From positions 1 through 64,000 of the forward strand of contig JBBDMW010000030.1 of the NCBI GenBank assembly GCA_040878005.1: a stretch of 64,000 bases of DNA. Reading direction: 5' to 3'. The notes under the pieces were generated by a model. It saw only the letters and a program-made list of their open reading frames with translations. It made no database searches and was not told where the DNA came from. Every line of letters begins with the position of its first letter. Position 1 is the first letter of the stretch. The translations under genes were made by a program, and so were the position numbers. Source of the stretch: JBBDMW01 sp040878005. GTDB taxonomy: Bacteria; Chloroflexota; Dehalococcoidia; Lucifugimonadales; Lucifugimonadaceae. This document shows positions 1 through 8,400 of the stretch, in pieces.

Positions 1-271
1 TCCGTCCGTCCATTCATCCTGGCTGCGCACTGTCTTGCCAGTGGCGTCTCCAGCCCCGTCAGCACTGAAATGACGTTATGGATTGACGTTCAGCGTCCTG
101 CTTACTAGCCTAGGCGGGCCAGTTGGATTCCAATACAGGCACATAGCTCCCCGGGCTTCACCGGAGGCGACTGGACTGGCTGCGGCTATTCCATGTAGGC
201 CGCTCCACTGTTGCGCAACCGGTTGCCTGCGACCGGCCGCCCGTTGAGCTTGAGAAAGGACCACTCGAATC

Positions 272-1765
272 GTGAACCACGACCAGAAGCCAGAGAAGCT
301 CACGACAGCGTCAGGGATTCCGGTCCCTGACAACCAGAACTCGGTCACCGTAGGTCCACGCGGCCCGGTCCTCATAGAGGACTTTCACCTCATTGAGAAG
401 AACCAGCACTTCAACCGGGAGCGGATACCGGAGCGCGTGGTGCACGCCAAGGGCGCCGCTGCGTTTGGACGCCTGCGCGTCACGGCGGACGTCACGAAGT
501 GGACCAAGGCGAATGCCTTCGCCGAGGTGGGCAAGGAAACCGAGGCTCTCCTCCGGTTCTCCACCGTGGCAGGGGAGAAGGGCTCACCGGACGCCGTCCG
601 TGACCCGCGAGGTTTCGCCCTGAAGCTGTACACGGAGGAAGGCAACTACGACATCGTGGGGAACAACACCCCGGTGTTCTTCATCAGGGACGGAATCAAG
701 TTCCCGGACTTCATCCACTCGCAGAAGAAGCATCCGCAGGCCAACGTGAAGGACCCGAACATGGCATGGGACTTCTGGTCCCACAGCCCGGAGAGCCTGC
801 ACCAGGTGACCATACTGTTCTCCGACCGCGGCATTCCGCGCACGTTCCGCCACATGGATGGATTCAGCAGCCACACGTTTAGCTGGATAAACGCCCAGGG
901 CGAGCGGTTCTGGGTCAAGTACCACTTCAAGACCAAGCAGGGCATCGAGTGCCTTACGGCAGATGAAGCAGCGGCAGTCGTGGCCCAGGATGTGGACAGC
1001 CACACGCGCGACCTGTTCGATTCCATTGAGCGGGGCGACTACCCGAAGTGGAGGGTCTGCGTGCAGATCATGCCCGAGGCGGACGCCCACACCTACGGCA
1101 TCAATCCGTTTGACCTTACGAAGGTGTGGCCGCACGGGGATTACCCGCTGGTGGAGTTCGGGGAGCTGACGCTGGACCGCAACCCGCGCAACTACTTCGC
1201 TGAAGTGGAGCAGGCGGCGTTCTCACCCGCCAACGTTGTGCCGGGGATAGGCTTCTCGCCAGATAAGATGCTCCAGGCGAGGCTGTTCTCGTACCACGAC
1301 ACGCATTTGCACAGGGTGGGCACGAACTACCAGTCGCTGCCGGTCAACCGGCCCCACGCGGCGCAGGTCCAAAACTACCAGCGGGACGGTGGCATGCGGT
1401 CTGACGACAACGGTGGTCCTTCGGTGAACTACGAGCCGAACAGCTTTGGCGGCCCGGTTGAGGACAGGCGCCTGAACGAGGCTGCGTACAACGAGGCGAT
1501 CCAGGGGCTGGCGGCCCGCCACGATCACCGGGACAACCCTGACTACTACGAACAGGCAGGGAACCTGTTCCGCCTGCTGGACCCCGATCACCGGCAGCGG
1601 CTCATTGGCAACATTGTGGCTGACATGAAGACTGTGCGGCGCGACATCCAGGTTCGCCAGATCGGACACTTCTACCAGGCTGACCCTGCGTACGGCCGGG
1701 GCGTAGCCGAGGGGCTGGGCATTGACGTGGCCGAGGCGGAAAGGGAACTGGCTGCTACGCGTTAG
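272..1765 (+). CDS. katA: Monofunctional heme catalase
   Basis: Dismutates hydrogen peroxide to water and oxygen in the cytoplasm. The 497 residues match the length of small-subunit (clade 3-like) catalases. The catalytic His is seen at about residue 58 in VVHAKGAAAFG, the distal Asn lies in GNNTPVFFIRD, and the proximal heme-ligand Tyr is Tyr341 in RLFSYHDTHLHRVG. The start is GTG; a purine-rich GAAAGGA lies about 12 bases upstream. The gene stands alone on the plus strand and is closed by a strong hairpin terminator, so it is probably monocistronic. No OxyR/PerR-type operator could be recognised upstream. Family assignment is certain; the symbol is the generic one. Confidence 0.97.
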   Translation: MNHDQKPEKLTTASGIPVPDNQNSVTVGPRGPVLIEDFHLIEKNQHFNRERIPERVVHAKGAAAFGRLRVTADVTKWTKANAFAEVGKETEALLRFSTVAGEKGSPDAVRDPRGFALKLYTEEGNYDIVGNNTPVFFIRDGIKFPDFIHSQKKHPQANVKDPNMAWDFWSHSPESLHQVTILFSDRGIPRTFRHMDGFSSHTFSWINAQGERFWVKYHFKTKQGIECLTADEAAAVVAQDVDSHTRDLFDSIERGDYPKWRVCVQIMPEADAHTYGINPFDLTKVWPHGDYPLVEFGELTLDRNPRNYFAEVEQAAFSPANVVPGIGFSPDKMLQARLFSYHDTHLHRVGTNYQSLPVNRPHAAQVQNYQRDGGMRSDDNGGPSVNYEPNSFGGPVEDRRLNEAAYNEAIQGLAARHDHRDNPDYYEQAGNLFRLLDPDHRQRLIGNIVADMKTVRRDIQVRQIGHFYQADPAYGRGVAEGLGIDVAEAERELAATR

Positions 1766-1799
1766 TCGCTGAGCGGTACTTTTTTACCCAGGTTGATTG

Positions 1800-1835
1800 G
1801 AGAGCCGGCGCATCCAGGTGTGCCGGCTCTCTTTT
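1800..1835 (+). terminator. Rho-independent terminator of catalase gene
   Basis: A 10-bp perfect stem (GAGAGCCGGC / GCCGGCTCTC) with a 12-base loop is followed directly by TTTT. It begins 35 bases after the catalase stop codon. Confidence 0.85.
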
Positions 1836-1878
1836 CGTCTTGATGCTGAGAGTGGGTGCACCTCACGGGAGGGCTGGC

Positions 1879-2208
1879 GTGCGAATCTGGGATGTGCCGG
1901 TGGAAGAACTCTGCAGACAGCACCTGCTTGGAGAGCATCGTGAGTTGCACGCGGTCTGGTCGATACTGACCAACGACAAGACTGGCTATAGCAGGCATCC
2001 CGAAACCATGCGATGGAAGGGTCACCTACCAGCGCTTGCACAACGTCATGACCAGCAGGTTTCGGAGATGGTGAGGCGTGGCTACAGCCACAAATCCCCT
2101 CTGCCGCTGGCCGAGGGGCCGTTGACGATGCCGGCCCTGATCGATCCGGTAGAGGAGCAGCGCCGGATGCTTATGTCCAGGGACTGTGAATGTCTGCCGG
2201 GTGGCTGA
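1879..2208 (+). CDS. Pyrimidine-dimer DNA glycosylase / endonuclease V-like protein
   Basis: A 109-residue protein resembling the short bacterial family annotated as pyrimidine-dimer glycosylase/endonuclease V (PF03013-type). The N-terminus RIWDVPVEELCRQHLLGEH, the GYSRHPETMRW segment and the C-terminal EEQRRMLMSRDCEC ending are the recognisable conserved parts. GTG at 1879 is preferred over an upstream ATG at 1840 because GGGAGGG lies about 6-10 bases before it and the family starts with RIWD. If functional it would incise DNA at UV photoproducts, but the family is distant from T4 DenV and activity is inferred only from similarity. It follows the catalase terminator, so it has its own promoter. 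Possible theme with catalase: oxidative/UV stress defence. Confidence 0.75.
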   Translation: MRIWDVPVEELCRQHLLGEHRELHAVWSILTNDKTGYSRHPETMRWKGHLPALAQRHDQQVSEMVRRGYSHKSPLPLAEGPLTMPALIDPVEEQRRMLMSRDCECLPGG

Positions 2209-2280
2209 TTGCGCGGACGCGGACTTGGAGGAGAGACCTGGAGAGGCAGGGTCTTGGCGATTCATCCAGACAACCACGAC

Positions 2281-2475
2281 CCACCGCAATGTCGTCTCGA
2301 CCGGACATCCGAGCCGCCCATTGCACTTGCTCCGCGTCGGACACTCTTCGAGGCTCCGGTCTTTACTTGCTCCGCTTCGGACAATGTGGCGGCTCGGTGT
2401 GTGGCCGCCTTTGGCAGCCATGTTCCCCACACCCGACCAGGTCTCTCCGCTCCGGTCGAGACGACATTGTGGTGG
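2281..2475. repeat. MITE-like element with 25-bp terminal inverted repeats
   Basis: Positions 2281-2305 and 2451-2475 are inverted copies that match at 24 of 25 bases (core AATGTCGTCTCGACCGGA). The arms may extend outward to about 2271 and 2488 with gaps (AACCAC at both outer ends). The 195-bp unit has no coding capacity. No clean target duplication could be read. A non-autonomous transposable element is the simplest reading; a large regulatory hairpin is the alternative. Confidence 0.55.
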
Positions 2476-2702
2476 GAGTGACGTGGTGGTTTAAGGCCGG
2501 CGCCAGGACCCCGCCTCACCGGGTCTCTGGTTTGTACTTGCTCCGCGTCGGACACTCTGCGAGGTTCGCCTGTTGGCTCAGTGTCGGCTCGGTGATGGAC
2601 GCACTTTGTGCGTCCCCACGTGGCGTTGGTGGTAGGCGGTGTGGCCGCTTTCAGCGGCCATGTGCCCCACACCCGACCAGGTCTCTCCGCTTCGGTCGAG
2701 AC
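2325..2702. repeat. Local direct repeats, about 240 and 211 bases apart
   Basis: The block from CCCCACACCCGACCAG through CGGTCGAGAC occurs at 2425-2462 and again at 2665-2702, with one substitution. GTGGCCGC at 2401 recurs at 2641, the same offset of 240. The motif ACTTGCTCCGC(G/T)TCGGACA occurs three times, from about 2325, 2365 and 2536. This shows duplication and divergence of one repeat family in this interval. Confidence 0.7.
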
Positions 2703-2738
2703 AAAAATAGGCGAGACGAAGAGTGGTTGAAGGGGGTC

Positions 2739-2782
2739 GCGGGGAGGGCGCAGCGAGCTGCGCCTCTACCGCGTCGTGGTGG
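2739..2782. repeat. Hairpin-forming interspersed repeat, copy 1
   Basis: A GCGGGGAGGGCGC...GCGCCTCTACCG...GTCGTGGTGG unit whose GAGGGCGCAG / CTGCGCCTC arms are self-complementary around AGCTGC. A second copy lies at 4004-4046 on the other side of the insertion sequence. Confidence 0.65.
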
Positions 2783-2907
2783 TTGACGGCGTGGCATCTT
2801 CGACGGCATGCCGGGGCCGAACTGGGTTCCCTAAGTTCACAGACGAGTGGAGGGCGGGCGTTGGTGGTGTGGATGCGCGAGGAGAGATCCTTCGCTTTGC
2901 TCAGGAT

Positions 2908-3992
2908 GGGCTTAATGACCAAAAATGTGTGATTTCCACCTGTTCACGAGGTTCAAGTACCAGGCGAAGTAGCTGTGCCTCCTTTCGGTGCTGAGGCCCC
3001 GGTGCTGACGGTAGCGGGACTTGAGGCGTGAGAAGTAGCCTTCGATCCCGTTGGTTGAGTTCGGGATGCCGGGGTCGTCGAGGTAGTGGAACATGTTCGG
3101 CAGGGCCCGCAGGAGCATGCTCCGCGCCTGCTTGACGCCGGTGATGACGCGGCCTCTCCAGGCCCGGGCCCGTATCAGGTCGCCGTACTGGTCCTCCCAG
3201 GCGTCCACGAGGCCGAGGAAGCCATCACGCTCCGCCCTGGTCCGGATGCCGGTCACACGAAGGAAGATCTGGCGCAGGCCGCGGGCGTGGTCCGTCTTGG
3301 GGTTGACCCGGCACCACATCAACCCCTGACGCTGGATATGGACGAGGCAGCGCTGTATCACCGCCTCCGGCCAGAGCCTCCTGAGTGTCCTGATCACCTG
3401 GGGGTTGCCGTCCACGGTGAAGCTCGATGGACTGAGTCCCTGGCTCAGCAGGGGCCCGAAGAAGGAGAGCAACTGTGGCTCGGAGTTCTCGGGAACGTCG
3501 TACCGGCCGCTGATCACCGTGTGGGTCTGCCCGTCCATGAGGACCACGAGGCTGCGGCGACCGTGCAGGAAGGTCCCGTCGAAGACGAGGTGGCGGGAGG
3601 ACCGTGCGTCGATGACCGGTGGAGGAGGAGCCTGATCGAGGAAACGCCAGATCAGCCGTGAGAGCTTCTGCCTGCTGTGGCCGCTCTGCAGGGCCAGTTG
3701 GCGCACCGAGTAGCCCTCCACGATCCACCGCCGGAACCACTCCCGCTCCCGGGTCTGTCGCGCCGTGGGATTGCGCCACATGAACGAGCGCAGGCACGTG
3801 CGGCAAAACCATCGCTGCCTCCCGTTGGAGTAGTGGCCGTTTCGCACAGGCACGCCGCCACACTCCGGGCAGTGTTTTTGGGGGACATTTCACCCTGATC
3901 TCTAATCCGGTTTAATGATTGCGGCCAAAGGTTACGTTTGAACTGAACTCAAAAACAGCCGCCAAAATCACACATTTTTGAGCTTTATGCCC
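2908..3992 (-). mobile_element. IS256-like insertion sequence with zinc-ribbon transposase
   Basis: The 1,085-bp element has imperfect terminal inverted repeats of about 28 bp that both begin GGGC; inside them CAAAAATGTGTGATTT (2920-2935) is repeated perfectly in inverse at 3965-3980. AGGAT occurs at 2903-2907 and 3993-3997, consistent with a 5-bp target duplication. Joining the flanks restores GCTTTGCTCAGGATGACACC, so the element probably interrupted a pre-existing repeat. It carries one transposase gene on the minus strand, whose stop codon lies inside the left terminal repeat. Family naming rests on the protein; the exact IS family needs a database match. Confidence 0.85.
2912..3853 (-). 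CDS. Transposase, IS256-like variant with N-terminal zinc ribbon
   Basis: A DDE transposase of about 313 residues from the GTG at 3853. Candidate catalytic residues are Asp in LVFDGTFLHG, Asp in FTVDGNPQV and Glu in NGIEGYFSRLK; this last motif and GLSTERRHSYFAWYL are typical of Mutator/IS256-like enzymes with a zinc-binding N-terminus. The second half of the ribbon (WFCRTC) is inside this frame, but the first half (CPEC) lies upstream of the GTG, in frame, in codons running back to a TGA at about 3893 with no normal start. ATG (3888) and GTG (3893) starts exist in the other two frames beside a CCCCCAAAAAC run. Expression may therefore need frameshifting, or the gene may be damaged. Confidence 0.85.
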   Translation of the reverse strand: MPVRNGHYSNGRQRWFCRTCLRSFMWRNPTARQTREREWFRRWIVEGYSVRQLALQSGHSRQKLSRLIWRFLDQAPPPPVIDARSSRHLVFDGTFLHGRRSLVVLMDGQTHTVISGRYDVPENSEPQLLSFFGPLLSQGLSPSSFTVDGNPQVIRTLRRLWPEAVIQRCLVHIQRQGLMWCRVNPKTDHARGLRQIFLRVTGIRTRAERDGFLGLVDAWEDQYGDLIRARAWRGRVITGVKQARSMLLRALPNMFHYLDDPGIPNSTNGIEGYFSRLKSRYRQHRGLSTERRHSYFAWYLNLVNRWKSHIFGH

Positions 3993-4003
3993 AGGATGAC
4001 ACC

Positions 4004-4046
4004 GCGCGGGTAGGGCGCGAGCTGCGCCCCTACCGTGTCGTGGTGG
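4004..4046. repeat. Hairpin-forming interspersed repeat, copy 2
   Basis: Near-identical to the unit at 2739-2782: GCGGGTAGGGCGC, GAGCTGCGCC, CCTACCGTGTCGTGGTGG. It contains the self-complementary arms GTAGGGCGC / GCGCCCCTAC. It sits 12 bases outside the right end of the insertion sequence. Confidence 0.65.
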
Positions 4047-4082
4047 TGGGGAGTGATGTTGGGGAAGGTAGCTGGAGCGGCG

Positions 4083-4535
4083 CTATTTTTTACGCGGGCG
4101 TGAGGCTTCGTATTTTTCTATGAACCTGGTGGGCGGGGTGCTGGCTATTGTTTCGGCGATGAGGTCCAGCGGGAGGTCGTCGAGTTTCTTGAATCGGACG
4201 CACGATTTGCCCATGTCCAGTTTCTTCCCGCTGGCTTTGTACCGCTCGTGGAACCACTGCTCGGATCCTGGTTCTCCGTAGACGTTCATCAGGTATAGGG
4301 ACATGTAGTTTTTCTGGGAGGCGAGCGATGCATATGCGAGGGCCTGCTTGTTGTAGGTGTCCGGGTAGGCTTGCAGCGGGATCACGTAGCTGATCATGCC
4401 GTACTGCATCGACTCTTCGTAACCTTCGGGGAGGTTGTCAAGTATGACGCTGCGCACCGTGCTGATAGCCTCACGCCGTTCGGGGGGCAACTCGTCGAGG
4501 TACTCGTCCACTGTTTGTGCCTTGCTCTGCGCCAT
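4083..4535 (-). CDS. DUF1801 domain protein (YdhG-like)
   Basis: A 150-residue soluble protein. The DUF1801 pattern is visible: TVDEYLDELPPERREAI at the N-terminus, the central EGYEESMQYGMISY segment, and a C-terminal GKSCVRFKKLDDLPLDLIAE helix region. The fold is SCP2/frataxin-like in some described members, but no biochemical role can be given. ATG at 4535 is chosen because AGGAG lies about 11 bases upstream and the family starts near this point; the open frame continues to 5171 but that extension is not protein-like. It stands alone next to the repeat region. Confidence 0.8.
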   Translation of the reverse strand: MAQSKAQTVDEYLDELPPERREAISTVRSVILDNLPEGYEESMQYGMISYVIPLQAYPDTYNKQALAYASLASQKNYMSLYLMNVYGEPGSEQWFHERYKASGKKLDMGKSCVRFKKLDDLPLDLIAETIASTPPTRFIEKYEASRPRKK

Positions 4536-5492
4536 GTGAGTCTCGCTCCTGCTGTTGATTCCTGGCTGCGGGCCGGCATCAGCGTATATGCAGTTTCTGA
4601 GAATTTGCAACGTCCCGGTGTCACGTGGGCGCTGCCTGAAACCCACTCCTAAATCACACTTGCCCGGCCCCTTTTGAATAGAGACAGGTAGAACGGAATT
4701 GCTAGACTTTCGGAAGTCATGCACCTCTGTTCCCTGCGCCCAGTGGGGTCCCGGCCTGCTTTTCGCTGGACTGGAACCCTGCGCTCGGACCTGGTGGCGG
4801 CATGCGTCCTGACATCCGCGATCTATACGAGGAGTGCGGGGACCCATGACCAACCGCTCTATTTGGACCTGCTTTAGCAGCGGCCTCCTGGACCTGTGCC
4901 GTGGCGGGTAACGGCAAACGGCCCCATCCGCGCGGCGGCTGCTTCCCGTGGTGCGGCCCACCAGCCGGCTCGCAGGGCACCCGCCGGCCGTGGCCCTGTG
5001 AGGCAGCGCCAGAGTGCCTGCTGCGACCGAGGCCGTGGGCGTCTGGGACAGGTCGCAGACATCGTGGGCAGCGCAGCGATTCGGCGTTTGCCCGGGAACA
5101 AATGGCGAGGAAGTTACGGGGCGGACCGTGATGACCGCGGCAGGCATCCAGGTGGGCTCATTGGCTCTCAATGTTTACGCAAACTTTGACTCACAAGTGT
5201 GAGTGAATGACAGCCGCCGATTACTGGCCATATTAGTCAAAAGCCTACGGATCAGTGAGCCGTTTTGCTAATTGATGGAGCGCATCCCCTAGTACCGCCA
5301 TTCAATGAGTGGGATAACCTCTCGGCACTTAATGGAACCGCGCCTGTTAATCGCACCCCAACCACTGTTCGCTGGCTCCCATATCGGCTGCCATTGTGAA
5401 CACACGCGTCTAAACGGCCGTTGCGTTGAGTTCAGCCGGAAATATGCGTTCCGAGTTTATGGGTTGACCCCGGCGGGCTCGCATTCCTGCTG
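4536..5492. other. Intergenic region without recognisable genes
   Basis: About 960 bases between a leftward DUF1801 gene and the giant rightward gene. Open frames of 60-97 codons exist on both strands, but they overlap one another, use proline/arginine-rich GC-shadow composition and lack ribosome-binding sites. The last 300 bases are more AT-rich and probably contain the promoter of the giant gene; no single -35/-10 pair stands out. Confidence 0.5.
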
Positions 5493-8400
5493 ATGGCCTT
5501 ACACCAGCGCGATCGTAATTTGCGGTCGCATAGGAACTTGACGCGCGTGCTGCCAGCAATATCGACACTTCGAGGTGTGTCCAACCTCCACGTCCGATGG
5601 GCAGTATCAGTACTACTGGTCACGCTCATTGTTGCGGGCGCAGCGTCGTACTCCGACGCCTGGGCCGATGGAGGCACAGGCGGAACAGGCGGGACTGGCG
5701 GTACGGGAGGCACAGGTGGAACTGGTGGCACGGGCGGAACTGGAGGAACTGGAGGTACCGGCGGAACCGGTGGCACAGGCGGCACGGTGGCGCCTGAGAC
5801 CTTTGCTCTTAGCTTTACGGATGTCGATGACGACCCTGTCACAGGCGTGGTCCTTCCCGAGGTAGGCGGTTCCGAGAGGGTGCGGATTGCAGCCGACGGC
5901 ATTGGCCAGGGCCAGGCCGACACTCTCCAGATCCTTGTCCTGCATGACCATGCTGTCTTTGCCGTCACCGACCCGGAGTGCATGGGCATGTATGGCGGCG
6001 GGTTTGGCTCCAGCGAGGCGAAGCAGACAGAGACTGATGAAGGCAGTGGAACGGCGCTGCTTTGCTCCAAGCCGGCCGGGCCGGTCACCGGCAGCGGCGC
6101 GGTGGTGGAGTTCACGCTGACCAGGGTGGGCGATGGCACCGGTCCGCTGGCATTCGGCACAGAGGGACCCTACAAGACCGCCTTTATTCAGCACGGCTCG
6201 GTGGTTGTAGACCCCGGTCCATTTGGAATTCTCTCCATTCCCGCGGGCACACCGCAGCCTCCCACGCCAACGGCTACGACCCCTCCGTTAAGTGGAGGCG
6301 GGGGCGGCAGCGTTCCTCCGCCTCCACCGCCGCCTACGGCCACACCCGTATGGACCGCACCCGGCCTGCCGCGGACCGTCACCGGAATCGCGGGCGATGG
6401 GCAGATAACGGTGTCATGGCAGGGCCCTGAGACGGACGGCGGCAGCCCGATAACGGGGTACTCCGTACGGCTGATTCCCGCCGATGCAGAGCAGGACGAA
6501 TATGCAACCCTGACCGATCCGCAAACGCTCAGCCACGTCGCCACGGGCCTGGTCGACGGCGTGGGCTACCAGGTGCGGGTTGGCGCTATAAACGCGATTG
6601 GCGTGAGCCTTGAGGCCGGTCCCGCCGCGTTTGTCACACCTGCAGGACTGCCCTCCGCACCGGTTGGTGTAACTGCTGCGCCGGGACCTAATGACGCATC
6701 TGTCACCGTGGCTTGGGAAGCGCCGGAGTCAGACGGCGGCAGCCCCATCACCGGGTACACGGTCACTGCCGAACCCGGCGACGCCGGTCCGGTACACGCC
6801 GGAGCTGACACACGCTCTGCCATGGTCGGCGGCCTGTCCGTGGGCGAGTCCTACTCATTCCGCGTGCGCGCCGTCAATGGAGTGGGCGAAGGACCGGACT
6901 CCGAGCCCTCCAACCAGGTGGTCATACAACAGCCGGGGTCATCCCAGTCCAATGAACCGGACACGGACGAGCCCGAGGAGTCGGTGCTTGACACCACTAC
7001 GGCGCCGGAGCAGGGCCAGCTTGAAGCGCTGAGAGACGCTGCCGCATCAGCCATTGCCGATGGGGTCCAGGTCACGGATGCGCCCATCTCACTCACATCG
7101 TCTGACGGCAGGGTGCTGGCTGTGCTTCCACTGGACGGCGTCCCGGACGACGCAACGATCACCGGCACGCTCAATGCCTCCCTTGGCGCAATGACCATCC
7201 AGACGGTGGACGGGGTGGGCACGGCGACTGTCAGTCTTGGCGCCAACCTTTCGCTCATGGGCAACGTCCGGCTGGTGGCCAGGGACGGCGGTGTGACAGT
7301 GGAGATGGACGAGCCTGAAATCCTGTTCACGCCGCCTGCGCCCGGCAGCCTGGGCAGCGGCACCGGTGCGGAATTCCGCGTACGCCTCACTGAGCTGCGA
7401 CAGGACGCCAGTTTCTCGGTTTCCTACATGGAAGGCGGCCGCGCTGTTGAGCACGGGGCCGGGACTTACCTGCTGCTCGCCGCCGAAGGACTTGGCGGTG
7501 TCGTAGAGAACCCCGGTGATGACATTGCATTCGTGGTGAGCGTCACCAAGACAGGCATCAGCAACGATGACCTGGGGACCAACGTGGCGACGTTCACCGT
7601 CAGCAAGTCCTGGTATGACCAGCGGCTGGCGGAAGGCAAGGTGATAGTCGTCACGAAGGTGGGTGACGACGGCGCAACGTACACGGCTGCGGCAAGTTGC
7701 GAGGAGGCGGGCAGCGTTGTGCGTTGCACGGCTGAGTTCAGGCGGGAGGCAGCGGGTTTTTCGGCGTTCGGGATCTACGGGTTCAAGCCCCTTTTCGTGG
7801 CTGAGCCGACGCCGCATGTCCCTTCGGGTTCCGCCGCCGACGCGACTCCGACCGCCACGCCGACAGGTCCGGCGGCAACGCCTTCGCCCACCAGCATCGG
7901 AGCGACGCCGACAGCCAGCCCTCTGCCGGGAGCGGCGCCTACGGCTGGCCCTGGTTACGGTGGGACGCCGGAGCTTGAAGAGTCGCAGCAGGGCATGCCT
8001 GCATGGGTGTGGCTGGTGATAGTCGTGGGTGGAATCGGAGGGGTTGGCGGGGCAGTTGTGCTGTCCATGCGCGTAAGGGGTTTCCGGGTTCCCTTTGCGC
8101 TGGTGGTTGTGACCGTCGTTGCCGGGACGGTGGTCGTGGGTGATGGCGACTCACGGACGCTGGCGGATGAAGGTGACGTGCCGCAGTTGGCGCCTGGTGA
8201 AATCGCTCTGGACTTCGAGCGAAGCAAGCCAAAGTTTGGGCGGCTTGATTCGCAGTTGAACCGCATGGTTGAGGACTATTCCGTGGCGGCAGGGCAGGGC
8301 ATGAACATGGCGATGTCGGCTGCTCCGCGGGTGAACGTAACCATCTGGCTGGATGGCAACGCTGGTGGAATATCGTCCTTTGCGGGGATCTTCGGTGCTG

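Larger units (their letters stand above)
2209..2907. other. Non-coding region made of interspersed and inverted repeats
   Basis: About 700 bases upstream of an insertion sequence show no gene-like reading frame. The region holds a 195-bp inverted-repeat unit, a partial second copy of its right half displaced by 240 bases, a hairpin repeat, and the boilerplate CTTTGCTCAGGAT just before the insertion sequence. Open frames here are side effects of high GC. Confidence 0.7.

Noticed and set aside
584..1135. 183-codon frame antisense to catalase
   Set aside because: Typical high-GC antisense shadow; catalase motifs on the other strand are complete.
3225..3893. 222-codon minus-strand open frame overlapping the transposase
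   Set aside because: Proline/arginine-rich shadow of the true transposase in another frame; no domain motifs. Its GTG start is kept only as a possible frameshift start.
4536..5171. Upstream extension of the DUF1801 gene to 362 codons
   Set aside because: The extension has no family similarity, and a ribosome-binding site and family-typical start exist at 4535.
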